64,000 bases of DNA from Gnetum montanum (taxonomy: Eukaryota; Streptophyta; Gnetopsida; Gnetales; Gnetaceae). Positions 1 to 11,578 of the stretch are shown piece by piece. The stretch is from positions 364,307-428,306 of the forward strand of contig MNCI01011846.1 in assembly GCA_015680685.1 (NCBI GenBank), given 5' to 3'. The position numbers and the translations under genes were made by a program. The notes under the pieces were generated by a model. The model saw only the letters and a program-made list of their open reading frames with translations. It was not told the origin of the DNA and made no database searches. Every line of letters starts with the position of its first letter. Within the stretch, counting starts at the first letter, position 1.

Positions 1-770
1 GAATTCCAAGGACTAAGTGCTTATGCACCTTTGTGGAACAAGAATGGGTTGGTTAATCATTATCTTCCCAAACTTACTTATCTGTCACAATTGTATGATT
101 AAGTAAGCTTGAGGCATATGATTTTTATATCTTTTATGTTTTTATGTCCTATGCTAATAAAGAAGGAGAGAGATAACTAAGTGACTAATTTAATTTCACT
201 ACTGATTAACTAGGCTTTAATTAATCCTAACATCAGTATCCGTTCTCACTTGCCGTACACATCCTAAACTGGTGCAACACTACTAGGATTACTAAACGCT
301 AATCAGTACTGGGTTACCAAGTGTTACACGCATGCTCGAAGTGATTATACTAAGTGTATTTACTTAGGAGAGTTGTAGGGTGAGAGAAAGTATTAATTAA
401 CTAGGAAAGCATTCAATAATAGTAATTAACATTAATTAATCTATTCTGGATGCTGCAAGGTTTATCATAAATTTTATCTTTATTTCCGTACACAAAGTGT
501 GCTCAGGTACACAATGCTCGAATAAAGATCCATTCGCTTTATGACTCCTATTGCGGGCACGCAAAAATAATTCTAACTTTGAAAGGGAGAGAAGGCAAGA
601 GTTTGACTAAGGGTCTAACTATCTATTGCCAAACCAAGGGCGCCTGCCTCTTATTTATAGGTAAGGAGGTAGGTCCCGATATCAGGTATTCGACATCACA
701 TGGTAGGCTCCGATATTAGGGACTCGATATCATAGATGCGATATCGCAGCCTCGATATTGCGGTTCATCA
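1..770 (-). repeat. LTR of element E, cut by the window edge
   Basis: Minus-strand LTR related to the B, A and C LTRs further right. Its U3 end is at 770, where the minus strand starts TGATGAACCG. It carries several GATATC-type motifs (about 678-760), a TATA box reading TATAAATA on the minus strand (about 650-662), and an AATAAAG-like polyadenylation region read from the minus strand. The canonical LTR 3' end (GGTACC ... TCATCA) is not reached, so roughly 100 bases or more lie to the left of the window. No polypurine tract is present right of 770, so this is the 5' LTR of an element extending left, or a solo LTR. CTATT at 771-775 would be its target duplication. Confidence 0.75.
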
Positions 771-1794
771 CTATTAAAAGTTAAATTAGCATTTTGTCAG
801 AAGCTAGCTCAATGTCATTGGATACTAACCAATCCCATTAGATGTTATTCATGGGTAGTAAAATAAAAAATATAAAGTAATTAAGAATGGACACTATAGT
901 CAATATGGAAAGATGCAACTTTACATTGGAGTTAAAAGGCAACAATGTACCTTACCTAGAAAAATGTGAAGTAGCATGAAGAAGAAAACATGGTAATGTG
1001 GGAAAGGATGTGAAGCCTACTAACAAGTAGCGAGTATGTCCAAAGTCCAACCATACAATCTACAAGTATTATGGTAGACTATGTTGTAATCCATGAATGA
1101 ACTAGTAGGAATGTTTAGCCTAGTTAGGTGAGATTGTAGATTGTTATTTTTCTAGTTATACTTGTAGTAGCCCTTCATCATATAATTAAGTATAACTAAT
1201 ACATAAGACTATTGATGTTGTTGTGGTCATTGTCACTAATTATAAAAAATTACTAAAAAGCTAATTAACTAAAAATAGAAAATTTTTTTATTCTAGCCTA
1301 AGGGCATTGAGTGTTTATTCCATAATCTACAAGCATATTCCTAGATTTACACATTAGCTAATAGTCAGTCAAGCTAACTAATCGTTAGGCAAACTAAGTT
1401 AATTAGTTATTGGGATTACTAAACTAATTCATGAAGAAGGTAAAGGGAACAAAAATACACACACAAAACGAGTAAAGATTAAAATCATAGAAACCAAGTC
1501 TAATAATGGAGAAGAGTGTGAATCAAGTTCATTTGATAATCATATTTAACAACTAGTATGACAAAAGCATCATCCTATCAGTTATATAGATGATGGAATA
1601 ACCATCTATCAAGAGGAAAAATGAATAAAAGTTATTTTATGAAGGAATACAGAAGATAGACTCTAACCTATAAAGTAAGGACAAAAACTATGTGATAATG
1701 AAAAGTCTAGATGAAGAATATCTAACCAAGTTATTGGTAGATGATGATGCCAAACCAAATGAACAAGTAGATCACATAATCGTTGGTACTTGTA
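771..1794. other. unassigned AT-rich spacer
   Basis: About 1 kb between LTR E and the 5' LTR of element D. I see no coding frame, RNA gene or recognisable element. It is the sequence into which D inserted. The last five bases, TTGTA at 1790-1794, would be D's left target duplication, but the right-hand copy is lost. Confidence 0.5.
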
Positions 1795-2664
1795 TGATGA
1801 AGAGTCTTTGGTTAGCTGCATTGATGGGATGCCATCGATGTGACTCCGTCGACAAGGGTTTTCCATGTTGACATGTACTCGGCAACGTGGCACCCTAGTA
1901 GGTCTATAAATATGATAGGCTAGCCATGTTAAGAGTTAGAATTTCATTTGCTAATTGAACTCTTGCAATTTGTTTTCATAAGAGATAGAATAATTTTGTA
2001 AGTGCCCGTAGCAAGAGTCAAGGAGTGTATGGATCTTTATTTGAGCACTGTTGTATTTGAGCACCGCAGTGTGCATGGCAATAAAAATGAGCTTTTTGAC
2101 AAACCTTGCAACACTTGGACTAGCTTAATGATTTATTTATGCATTTACTATTTTTCATTAATTAAGAAATCAAGTAAGATAAGATGTTTAAGACTTTAAG
2201 TAATTAATTAAGCTAAATAGACTAGCATACATAAGTACTACTAATTCAAGCATATGTATAACACTTGGTAATCCTAGTAGTGCTTAATGCTTGGTCACCT
2301 AGTAGTGCTGCACATATTTAGGATGTGTATAGAAAGTGGGATTAGATGCTTATGTTGGAATAGTTAGATATTAATTAGCAATTAAACTAGTTGAACTAGT
2401 TAATCAATTTATTCTCAATCTATTACCAACCTTAGATGAAAAAAATATAAAATAATAAAAATCATGTGCCTCAATTACACTTAACCATACAACTAAGCCT
2501 TACAAGTGTAGTTGGGAAGACAACAATTGTTCCATGATTAGATTCACCTTCTAGATTGAATCTAGTGTAGAAGAGCACTAGGAATCCATAGAATTCAACT
2601 AGATCGTGCATGAACACCTTAGTGATTTGTATGGTCAGGTGCAGAGGTACCTTACTGCTCATCA
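1795..2664 (+). repeat. 5' LTR of element D (870 bp)
   Basis: Begins TGATGAAGAG and ends CTCATCA, sharing the extended inverted ends TGATGA/TCATCA with the other LTRs here. It aligns by eye with the partial 3' LTR at 26640-27074. Both contain the stretches GTTAAGAGTTAGAATTT and GAGTGTATGGATCTTTATT and the same tail toward AACACTT. A TATA box (TATAAATA) lies at 1904-1911, and AATAAA-type signals lie near 2080-2092. Unlike A, B, C and E, its U3 lacks the GATATC array and has ATCGATG and GTCGAC words instead. Confidence 0.85.
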
Positions 2665-2684
2665 TTAGCACCATTGTTAGGGAT
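2665..2684 (+). promoter_or_regulatory. primer binding site of D (tRNA-Asp type, degenerate)
   Basis: TTAGCACCATTGTTAGGGAT follows the LTR directly. It is a mutated form of the sequence complementary to the 3' end of plant tRNA-Asp (TGGCGCCGTTGCCGGGGA), which primes reverse transcription in Athila and Tat elements. The cleaner copies in A, B and C support this reading. Confidence 0.7.
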
Positions 2685-2824
2685 TCTTAACTAGTCTTGT
2701 GCACTCTCAATCTAGGATTAGTGAAAATTACTAAACATCATTGAAATGAACCCAACAAAGTTAAAATCATAATAATTAATCAAAACTATACTACAAGCAC
2801 ACTAAGAAATTATTTCTAACAAAA

Positions 2825-5290
2825 ATGTCTTCTTCTTCTCATAGAGAACATGATTCTAAGTTAAATTACCATAAGAATGCAAAGTGGTGTACACTCATCC
2901 TAATGAGTTTATGCCCAATTTCACTTACATCCTCCATGAAGATGAACAAATGCGGTGGCGAGACATGGAGGGGAATGTTGTATTGTAGCCTAACTGATCT
3001 GTTCCCAAGATGTTGCTCCAAAATATTACAAGGTTGGACATCGAGGAGTTGCATGGAAAGTACATTGTGGAAGATCATGACTTCTAGGACTATTATCCCA
3101 CTGAGACACAATGCAAATGAGATCGGCCAGAAGAAAAGCACTGTGAAGCCATGAAGGAGAAATAGTTCACTAATTCCTTGTTCCTCCTAAATCAAAAGGA
3201 TGATGAGGAACCTCTTTCTGAGGGTTCTCAACATGTAAACTTTCCACCTCTTGATTATGGTAAAGGTAAGTTGAACACAAATCCTAAATTAGTAATCAAC
3301 AATCTAGGTTTTGGTAATAGTGAGTCCCATGGTCATGGTAGCCCTAAGAAAGGGAGTCAAAGTAGGAATTCGAATAAGCACAATGATGATAATTCCAAGG
3401 ATTGTGGCCACGACAAATGGAGAGGTAGTGGTAGACACCATGGTGCTGGCAATCCTCCTCCCTCTTCACCCTCTTCATATGGATCAGTTTCCTCCTCTGA
3501 ATTTGAAAAGAACTATAAGTGGTGAGACAACAAAGATAATCCCAAAGACCATCATGAATGAAGGGATGGCATAGGACATCATAGGCATCATCAAGATCAT
3601 GATGATGAACCTTTGTTGGCCACTTGAAATATGGTCAACATCTCAAAGGTTGTTAGAATTCCTACCAAGCAAGTGAAAGATAGCTGAATGAAGCAGCTAG
3701 ACATGAACAATATCCCTAAATTTGAGGGGGGATATAACTTAGATCCTCAAATGCATTTGCAAGCCTTTCATGATGCCTATGCCTTGAAAAATATTGAAAT
3801 TGATTGGCAAAAGCTCAACTTGTTCCCCAAAACACTGATCAAGAAAGCAAAAAGTTGGTATTGGTCTTTGGAACTAGGGTCAATTTGTCGATGGAGTACA
3901 ATGCTAGAACTATTTAATGACAAGTATCAAACCTACTCCAGAGTGTTAAACTTGCAAAGGCAAATCCAAGGATGGAAGTAGGGAACACATGAACCCTTGG
4001 ATGCTACCATGGATAGATATTATGTATTATTACATTAATGCCTTGGCCATGGTTACTCTTAGAGGAAACAACTTCGCTAGATCACAGATGTGCTTTGTTT
4101 AGAAACACGAAGGACCCTTGGGGTCTATGCCCAAGGAAGACTATCAAAATTAAGAGCCCATTATATACAAATGCTAATTAAGTAGGTAGCAAAAGAAGGA
4201 GAGTTGAGGAAACGAGAAAGTGCAGAAAAAGATAATAGGAACCCTTCCATTAGAAAGAAGGAGGTTCACTTTTGTGATAATGAGGAGGAATTATCTCTTG
4301 ATGAGGTGGTACAACGAAAGACCTTGCCAATCCAAAAATCTATATCTAAAATTTTGACCAAGGTAGATAAAATGTGGGATTCATTAGATGAAAAATTTCA
4401 AAATGGTCTAAAAATCGCAAAATAATCAAGAGAGCAGAGTAGTGATTATGATCATAGGAGGTGAAAAGAAGCTGAACATGCCTATAAAAGGGGAAAGGGC
4501 AAAGCTGCTACAGTAGAAGAAGTTGTGGAGATTGAATCATATGATGACAGTGGATGTGACATCTACCACTATGAATATCCTAAGAGATTTTGCCTTGTTG
4601 TGTCACACTTATAGAAATCTAGGGTGTATGCTCTGAATCCACAACTATCAAAGAGGCAAATACCTAGAAAATTGCCTTATGCTCAAGGCAATCCTAGGAA
4701 GTTCCACTAGCAACAACCTTTTTATCCAAGTGAAACTCCACCACAACCATGTGAGCAGCATCAACAGTTGCAGTAACCACAGTTGTGGGGAATGCCACCA
4801 CCATGGTAGTAGTATCCTTACAGAAAGCTAGATCCGTCTGGGTATTACATTCAACCCCTATCTTCACGTGACTCTTCCAATCATGTTTCTCCTTTGCAGA
4901 ATCACTACCACCCTCTTGAATATCACCGAATTCATTCTCCAACTCCTAGGAAGGATCCCATATTCCATCCATACCTTTCTCATGTGCTTGCACCTATTCC
5001 TCCATCCTCAACACAACTACCTTCTACTCCATCCATGCAGGGTGCGCTTCTAGCTCACTCGCAACAACATAATACAACAAGGACTATTAATCTACAACCA
5101 GTCAAACAATTGAGTGGATCGGAACCTACATCTCACAAATGAACGTTCTTTCAACCCAATAGCCCTCCTAGGCCCTCACAAACTCATGTGGCTAGTCACT
5201 TTGCTCCTTCCTCATTCTCTGCAAATCATTAAATTAAGAGCCCTTTAAACCAAATGCCTCCCAAGATCCGTACTATTATGTTAATTGATG
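2825..5290 (+). pseudogene. gag: element D gag (decayed)
   Basis: Gag is the structural protein that forms the retroelement particle. The start is ATG 2825, preceded by AAAA, with residues MSSSSH as in element B's MSSSH start. One early shift puts the rest in the frame that includes 2887-5142. The N-terminal part contains EDEQMRWRDMEGN (about 2940-2980), shared with B. The retrotransposon gag core lies at 3688-3981, with FEGGYNLDPQ, WYWSLE and ALKNIEIDW-like words, also in A, B and C. A charged region follows (4204-4425). Then comes CDIYHYEYPK (about 4558-4590), where a zinc knuckle might be expected but no CCHC motif is visible. The C-terminal part is proline and glutamine rich (about 4700-5150). 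Stops are mainly TAG and TGA point changes. Confidence 0.8.
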
Positions 5291-5720
5291 CTATATCTGA
5301 TTAGATCTGAGCTAGAAACCTTCCCAAGAAATTAGCCAATCTTGGACGTCCCCTTGTTTATTTGTAGATTGTTAGGAATGAACCATGCAAAGCTCTTTTG
5401 GATTCAGGTTCTAGTGTTAGTTTGATTTCCCATGAGATGTATATTGCTTGGAACTTGTTGCCTCTCAAGAAGAGCAATATTAGATTACAATCAACAGATT
5501 AGTCCATCAGTATTCCATTAGGACTAGTAGAAGATATTGTAACCACTTTTTATGGGTGGTCTTATCTTGCCAAGTTCCTAGTAATTAAAGTTGAGAATTG
5601 CAAAGGGGATTTTCCAATCATTATGAAAAGGGAATGGTGAATGGACATTAAAGATCTTTCCCTAGGAATTTTCAAGGAAAATGCCTTAAGAAAGACTAAG
5701 AAGAACTGAGTTCCATGCAT
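5291..5720 (+). pseudogene. element D retroviral-type aspartic protease (decayed)
   Basis: Cleaves the Gag-Pol polyprotein. It lies in the same frame as gag, so gag and protease formed one polyprotein. The active-site triad is visible in ALLDSGSSVSLIS (about 5389-5427), followed by a flap-like hydrophobic stretch and IPLGLVEDIV (about 5512-5541). The C-terminal FPIIM (about 5611-5625) matches the ILG-type helix region of B's FPIIMGRAWL. In-frame stops are present, several of them TAG. The catalytic DSG is intact, so inactivity comes from the stops rather than from the active site. Confidence 0.8.
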
Positions 5721-6239
5721 TGTGTACAATGATACAGGGTGTAATTACATGTAGAAACTCTAGTCCTTGAAAAGAGCATCCATTTTCGCATGTAGACAAT
5801 GTGCAAATGATGTAGATATTTAAAGGTGCTTGTACGCAACAACCATAAAACAAGAGGGCATCTAGTGATTGACAATTGATTTTGAAAGTAGCACAATTTG
5901 CATGGAATAGACTAAGAGCCTCACATGCACCTATGTTGTAGGCATGGATGAATTGACGCTAGTTCATCGCCAACTCTCTAATCACGAAAATAATGATACC
6001 TATTGGGAAGAGTTTGGAAATCCATGAAAATAACAAGAACCCCTAGAGTTAAAAACTCTAATTGTTGGCCTAGAATATGCATTTTTGAAAAATGGAAAGT
6101 TGGTTATAATCAATGATAAACTTGCTCCTAAACAAAAAGAGAAATTGTTGAAAGTGGTTAATAGATGACCAATAGCCTTTGCTTGGTCATATCCTAAAGT
6201 CATTGGGATTGATCCATGAATATGCCAACACCATATCTA
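5721..6239 (+). pseudogene. element D protease-RT linker, strongly decayed
   Basis: Connects protease to RT. The stretch around 6030-6200 reads in the pol frame with words such as LVIINDKLAPKQKEKLL and FAWSYPKVIGIDP, which resemble the segment just before RT in Athila-type pol. Several stops and probable indels are present. I see no separate gene here. Confidence 0.6.
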
Positions 6240-6930
6240 TATCAATTTAACCATGAAGCTAAGGAAGCAGCCACAGTGATGGTTGAACCCCAAATTAAAG
6301 TAAATCATCGAGGAGGAGATAAAAGAACTCCTAAATGTGGGTTTCATCTATCCTATTGCAAATAGCGAGTGGGTTAGCTCACTCGTGATTGTGCCAAAGA
6401 AAGGTGACAAGTGGTGGGTTTGTATTAATTTCAAGTTGTTGAACATAACAATGTTCAAAGATCATTTTCCATTGCCATTTTTCGATCAAGTGTTGGACCC
6501 CATTTTTGGACATTGCTATTATAGATTTCTAGATTGTCATAGTGGCTATAGCAAATTCAAATTGCACTAGAGGATCAGGCCAAAACTACATTCATGAGTC
6601 CTTGGGAAACTTTTGCATCTCAAAAGATGCCTTTTGGTCTGTGTAATGCTCCTATGACATTCGAATGCTTGGTCATAAGTATCTTTCAGTAGCAAATTGG
6701 TAGTGGGATGGAGGTCTTCATGGATGGCTTTCCCTCTTATGGTGCTACATTCGAGCAAGCCTTAGACCACCTTGAGCAAGTATTAAAAAGATGTGTGCAG
6801 ACAAACTTGTGACTCAATTGGCAAAAGATCTATCTAATGGTCTAAGAGGGCATAGTCTTGGGGTATAGAATCTCATAGTTAGGGATCGAGGTAGACCCTG
6901 AAAAGATAAGGATTATCCAAGGAATAACCC
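6240..6930 (+). pseudogene. element D reverse transcriptase (decayed, catalytic Asp lost)
   Basis: Copies element RNA into DNA. Motifs in order are ANSEWVSSLVIVPKK (about 6361-6405), WWVCINFKLLN (6412-6444, the RVCIDYRKLN motif), FLDCHSGY with the first catalytic Asp (about 6526-6549), MPFGLCNAP (about 6627-6655) and the YxDD box read as FMDGF (6717-6731). The second Asp of that box is Gly (GGC), which would inactivate the enzyme by itself. A shift near 6550 moves the frame from that of gag-protease to the one used by the rest of pol. Downstream LNWQK and EGIVLGYRIS match the Athila-type RT thumb region. Confidence 0.88.
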
Positions 6931-7530
6931 ATCAACCAAAAAGAGTTAAAGATGTTTAGTCATTCCTTGGGCACACTGGTTACTATTGGTGATTTATAGA
7001 GAATTTCTCTAACATCGCAAAATTGTTGGTTGAGCTAATAAAGAAAGATGCTTCATTTTTGTGGACCAAGAAATGTGAAATTGCATTTCAATAATTAAAG
7101 AAGAGACTTGTAGAAACTCCAATTCTATGAGTACTAAATTGGTCTAGACCATTTTATATTATGATGGATGTATCAAATTTTGCCTTGGGAGTTGTGCTGA
7201 TGTAGTTGGATGATTAGAAATGTCCATATTACATCCACTACACAAACCAAAGCATTGTGGGTCCGTAAATCAATTACACCACAATGAAGAAAGAATTGAT
7301 GGAAGTGGTGTATACTTGGAAATGTTTAGGCACTATGTGCTTAAGTATAAAGTGTTTGTACACACTAACCATAGTGCCATTTGCTTCCTAATGAATAAGC
7401 CAACGGTGACTCCCCGTGTCATATGGTGGCTAGTGATCTTGCAAGAATTTAATCGTATGATGGTAGATTGAAAGGGGACCGAGGATGTGATCACTGACCA
7501 TCTCTCTCAATTAAGATGGGATAACAAAGA
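6931..7530 (+). pseudogene. element D RNase H domain (decayed)
   Basis: Degrades the RNA strand after reverse transcription. After the RT connection (SFLGHTGYYW, about 6959-6988) there is FYIMMDVSNFALGVVLM (about 7153-7203), where the catalytic Asp sits in MDVSNF. Next come NYTTMKKELMEVVYTW (about 7272-7320), with the Glu of the KEL motif, and a YTLTIVPFA-like stretch matching the TDH region. DHLSQLRWD near 7498-7524 marks the end of RNase H and the start of the integrase linker. Stops are frequent. I see no second, archaeal-type RNase H as found in Tat elements, which leans toward Athila. Confidence 0.75.
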
Positions 7531-8496
7531 GGAGAAGAGATCATTCTCTGACCAATTTCCTGATGAACTCCTCTTTGTTGGAGAAATTAATGATCAAGTA
7601 CCCGTAGAACCAAAATGACATCCTCACTTTTCTTCTCATTTAGGAGATGCCATAAGATTTAGACCATAGGAAGAAACAATAGTTTCTTCATTAGGCCAAG
7701 TTCTTTATGGAAATCAATGGACACCTTTACAAGGTGTGATTCAATGGCATAGTTCATTGGTGTGTCCTTGATATTGATCAACTACACATTCTCCAAGATG
7801 CTCATGAGGTTTCTTGTAGAGGCCATTATGCAGGAAGATGCATGGTCATTAAAATCTTGACGGTAGGGTAATATTGGCCAAAAATCTTCAAGGATGTTCA
7901 CCAATTTATTTAATCTTATGAACGTTGTTAATGAGATGGTGGAATGACTATGCGAATGAAGGAACCTCAATAGTGGATCCAACCACTAAAACCCTTTGAC
8001 ATATGGGGCATAGACTTCATGGATTCCATCACACCCATGTCCAATGGAAAGGCATACATTATCATTACCATTGAATACTACACAAAATAGATAGAAGCAA
8101 CAACCATCATCCACTATACATCATCCATTGCTACTTGATTTTTTCAACAACACATTGTAAATAGGTTTGGGATGCCACATGCACTGATTTTCGACAATGG
8201 AGCCCATTTTACAAGCACCACTTTTTTTAAGCTCATGCAATGCTTAAGGGTTGAACATAAATTAACAACACCTTACCATCCCCAAGCCAATGGTTAAGGA
8301 AAGATTACTAACAGGGAGATTACAAATATCTTAATAAGAACTGTTAGCAAATATAGGAGAGACTAGAGCACAGAACTCAATGATGCCCTTTAGGCCTACT
8401 GGTCAACATGGAAACTCCTTGTAGGATACTCTCCCTATGAGCTGGTGTATCAGAAACTACCAATATTTCTTATTCAATCCAAACTCTGTACACTTT
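7531..8496 (+). pseudogene. element D integrase, 5' part (interrupted by element A)
   Basis: Inserts the DNA copy into the host genome. The zinc-binding region is poorly kept, with HEVSCRGHYAGR near 7804-7840. The catalytic core reads WGIDFMDSITPMSNGKAYI (about 8004-8060) with the first Asp, and IFDNGAHFTSTTFF (about 8191-8231) with the second Asp. It then reads PYHPQANG followed by a stop and GKITNREI (about 8271-8324), where the catalytic Glu position reads Lys. It continues as SPYELVYQK (about 8430-8458) and stops where element A is inserted at 8497. The frame is the same as the distal RT. Confidence 0.88.
8492..8496 (+). other. target-site duplication of element A, left copy
   Basis: ACTTT directly before the TGATGAATC start of the A 5' LTR. 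The identical ACTTT follows the A 3' LTR at 21031-21035. The integrase reading frame of D resumes just after it. Confidence 0.9.
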
Positions 8497-9474
8497 TGAT
8501 GAATCATGGTTTGTCAGGTGCTGATATCAAACCCTTGATATCGGACCCTTGTTAACCAGGTACTGATATCGGACCCTTGTTAACTAGGTGTTGATATCAG
8601 ACCCATGTTAACTAGATGTTGATATCGAACCCCTGTTATCGGACCCTTGGTATCTGATGAGTCTCAATATCGGACCTGCGATATTGTGTATGTGATATCG
8701 CGACCTGGCAAGCAATATTGCACACGTGATATCGCGGTTCCCGTGTGATCCTATAAATACACAATGGGATGCATGGGAAAGTAATGGTCAGTTTAGTATT
8801 AGAGTAGGATCTTTTTGTCAATTTTTCCTCTCAACCCTTTCTCCCAGTGCATGCCAGCAGTGTGATGATTGTAATTGTATGGCACCTTTATTCGAGTGTG
8901 ACGTACTTGGACACACACATGATTGGAAATAAAGATCGAGATTACTTCATCATTGTAGCATTCACTTAGTTTAATTATTTAATTGTTATTGTTATTTATT
9001 TCTTTTGTAGTTAATATCTCTTCACCCTAAACTCAAATGCGAAATGAGTATGACTTAATCACAAGCATTCAAGTGCAACTACTTGGTATCCCAATAGCGT
9101 ACTTGGGCCATGCACTTGGTAACCCCAGTGGTAGTCATGCACAAGGTCCAAGATGTGTACAGATGATTAAGAAATGGATGCTCATCACACTTAGGCTAGC
9201 TTAGACTCTCTCTCCCTTTTCCTCCTAGTTTAAGTAAAGTTATTTTCCATTACCTCCAGAAGTAGCACTAGGTTAGAAACTACATCATACACCTCACTTT
9301 GGACTAAACCATACGTGACAAAGTAAATACTAGTCCAAGTGGGAAGATAGCGAACTGTGATCAGCGAGTAACTATCTAGATACCACAACTAGCCGATCTA
9401 CGGAGTTTGACCGGATCGTGCGTGAAATGCTTATATTCGTATGGTTGAGTTTAGGGGTACCTCACCACTCATCA
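8497..9474 (+). repeat. 5' LTR of element A (978 bp)
   Basis: Starts TGATGAATCATGG and ends CCACTCATCA. It pairs with 20061-21030. A TATA box (TATAAATA) lies at 8752-8759 and AATAAAG at about 8930-8936. The U3 holds a GATATC-centred repeat array. Distal parts closely resemble element C's LTRs, for example GTGTGATGATTGTAATTGTA and GAGTGTGACGTACTTGG, so A and C are one family with different U3 ends. Confidence 0.9.
8517..8740 (+). repeat. GATATC-rich U3 array of A 5' LTR
   Basis: Four to five degenerate units of about 34 bp of the form GATATCGGACCCTTGTTAAC, followed by further GATATC, CAATATCGG and GATATCGCG words up to the TATA region. The position upstream of the TATA box suggests promoter or enhancer elements. 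Function is inferred from position only. The matching array in the 3' LTR is at about 20084-20290. Confidence 0.75.
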
Positions 9475-9494
9475 TTGGTGTCGTTGCCGGGGAC
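9475..9494 (+). promoter_or_regulatory. primer binding site of A (tRNA-Asp type)
   Basis: TTGGTGTCGTTGCCGGGGAC immediately follows the LTR. It differs at only a few positions from the sequence complementary to the plant tRNA-Asp 3' end (TGGCGCCGTTGCCGGGGA). Confidence 0.85.
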
Positions 9495-9613
9495 AGTGCT
9501 AGTTATTTAGATTAGTTACATCATACAAGATCACTGTAACAAGTATTAATGATATATCCTTTAGAAAAAAAATTAAATTCAATTCAATTAAATCACACAC
9601 AAATTTACAATCA

Positions 9614-11578
9614 TGTCTCTCTCACAAGACTATGATAATGTAACAACTAGTAAGGCAATTCATTGGAGAACCAAAAAATTATATAATGATGAAGATGAAG
9701 TTTGGAGTACCCAATTTGATTAAGGGGTTTCCTATGAACATAAACAAAGAAAACATTGTCCCAACTCACAAATGCATAACCTACATAGTGACGATGAACC
9801 CCTACTGGCCACTAAGAGCCCAACACATATACAAGAGGTTGTTTGAATATCCTGCAATCATCACAATGAAAGCTATCTACCCAGGCTTGACTTAAAGAAC
9901 TTTCCCAAGTTCTCAGGAGGCTATGAATTAGATCCACAACAACATTTATGAGCCTTCTACAATACCTGTGCATGGAACAACATTGATAATGGATGGCAAA
10001 AACTTAAGCTCTTTCCTTTGATACTTTTTGGCCAAGCAAAAGTATGGTATAGATCCTTACGACCAAAATCAATTCGACGTTGGCCGACAATGGTAGAAGT
10101 ATTTAATGAAAGATATCAGACCTATGTGAGAGTGTCAGCCTTGAGAAGACAAATTCAATAGTGGAAACAAGCATCACATGATTGGACATGACCTTAGAAA
10201 GATATTATGCATTGTTAAACAAATACCCAACCCATGAGTTCTTCGAGGAGAGGCTAATGTACCATATCATAGATGGATTCTGTAATGAAACAAGGGAAAC
10301 CCTAGGGATGTATGCCTGAGGTTAACTATACGAGCTACAAACCCATTAACTCCAAGAGCTTATTAAGCGGGTAGCAAAAGAAGAAGGAGAAATGGCTAAA
10401 TAGGAGAATATTGAAAGCTCTCAACAAGACCAGAATCTTGAATTAGCAAAGGTCCATGATCATGAAGAGGAGAAATCAACTCACCTCAAGGAGGTGGAAT
10501 CATCTTTGCCAATACTATAATCAGTAGATGAAATTGAGGCAAAGATCAATAATATGACAGAGTGGGTGCATGAAAAATGTGGAGAATATGCCAACATTAT
10601 TAGAGGTAGAATCATGATGAACCAAGAACCAGGACCAAACACCTTTAGATGATCGAAAAGAAGGGTTGAAGAGAATAAGAACTTAACTGCCAATCATATG
10701 TATCAATGTAACATTTGCCTAATCTTGTCACATCTACACGAGCATTGGGGAAGAATGTTACATCTAGAGTTCGTGTAGAAATAGTATGTTCAATCACAGT
10801 GGCTGTAATCCCAATCATGGGGAGGGCATCTACAAACTAGTTACACCCTTCATACCATCTGAACCAAAGTGCTTATCAAGTTCAACATCCTGTTTCCCCA
10901 ATTAGGTCAACATCCTCTATCTCGCCACATTATTATTATTCTCCTCAATACTATCAACCTGTATCCTCACCAACAGGACCACCACCTTGGGTACCTTACA
11001 CTTCTCCTCAATTTCAAAATTCTCATCCTTCACCTCCTTCTACATCGCCACCAATTGTGTCCGAAGGATTTGCACCACATCATCAACTTGCAAATGTTAC
11101 TTGTGCTTTTACTATCAACAGTAGTGGGAATCCTCCACAGCATCATAGGCGTGCCTTCTTTAGACGTGATCGTAGAAAGGGACAGCATAGTTAAGAATCC
11201 ACTACATCTGCCAACTCAGCATAAGTCCAACACTATGGTGCATCTTCCTCTTCAAACCATACGTCTCATGTTACCTTATTAGGGCCACCATTCAATACTC
11301 CAACAACCATGGGACCCAATGAATATAGCCACATGGGGAGACATGTTAATCCTTGAATACCATCTTACGATCACAAGTACCATAGTGGGTCAACCCCTTA
11401 TAAATTAACCACATCTTATAACTTGCCCTACTATGTCAACTCTAATCAAGTGTGTGAAACCCAATGGGGTAAGTATGACCAGGTCCCAATATTTCCAACA
11501 TGCAAGGATCCCAACCTTCCATTTATTAATTCTAGCCATGCTCAATCGTTTAGCTATGAGGGGTATCCTCCATTCTAA
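9614..11578 (+). pseudogene. gag: element A gag (decayed)
   Basis: Particle protein, homologous to C's gag along its full length. ATG 9614 gives MSLSQDYDN, matching C's MPLLQDYNN. The core domain (about 9900-10170) has FPKFSGGYELDPQQHL, WQKLKLFP and VWYRSLRPKSIRRWPTM. Next is a helical region with EIEAKINNMTEWVHEKCGEY (about 10530-10590), then proline- and histidine-rich sequence. The tail has RRAFFRRDRRKGQHS (about 11149-11193) and finally FSYEGYPPF before TAA near 11576. Several stops and shifts separate these blocks. Unlike D and B, no protease follows. There is no CCHC zinc knuckle that I can see, though C keeps a CHFFRHDC at the same place as the basic tail. Confidence 0.8.

Noticed and set aside
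2866..3141. 91-codon minus-strand frame
   Set aside because: Antisense shadow of D's gag N-terminus, which is supported by homology with B.
10869..11282. 137-codon open frame rich in Leu and His
   Set aside because: The conserved gag frame of A, aligned to C, lies in a different frame here. This one is a shadow of the proline-rich gag region.
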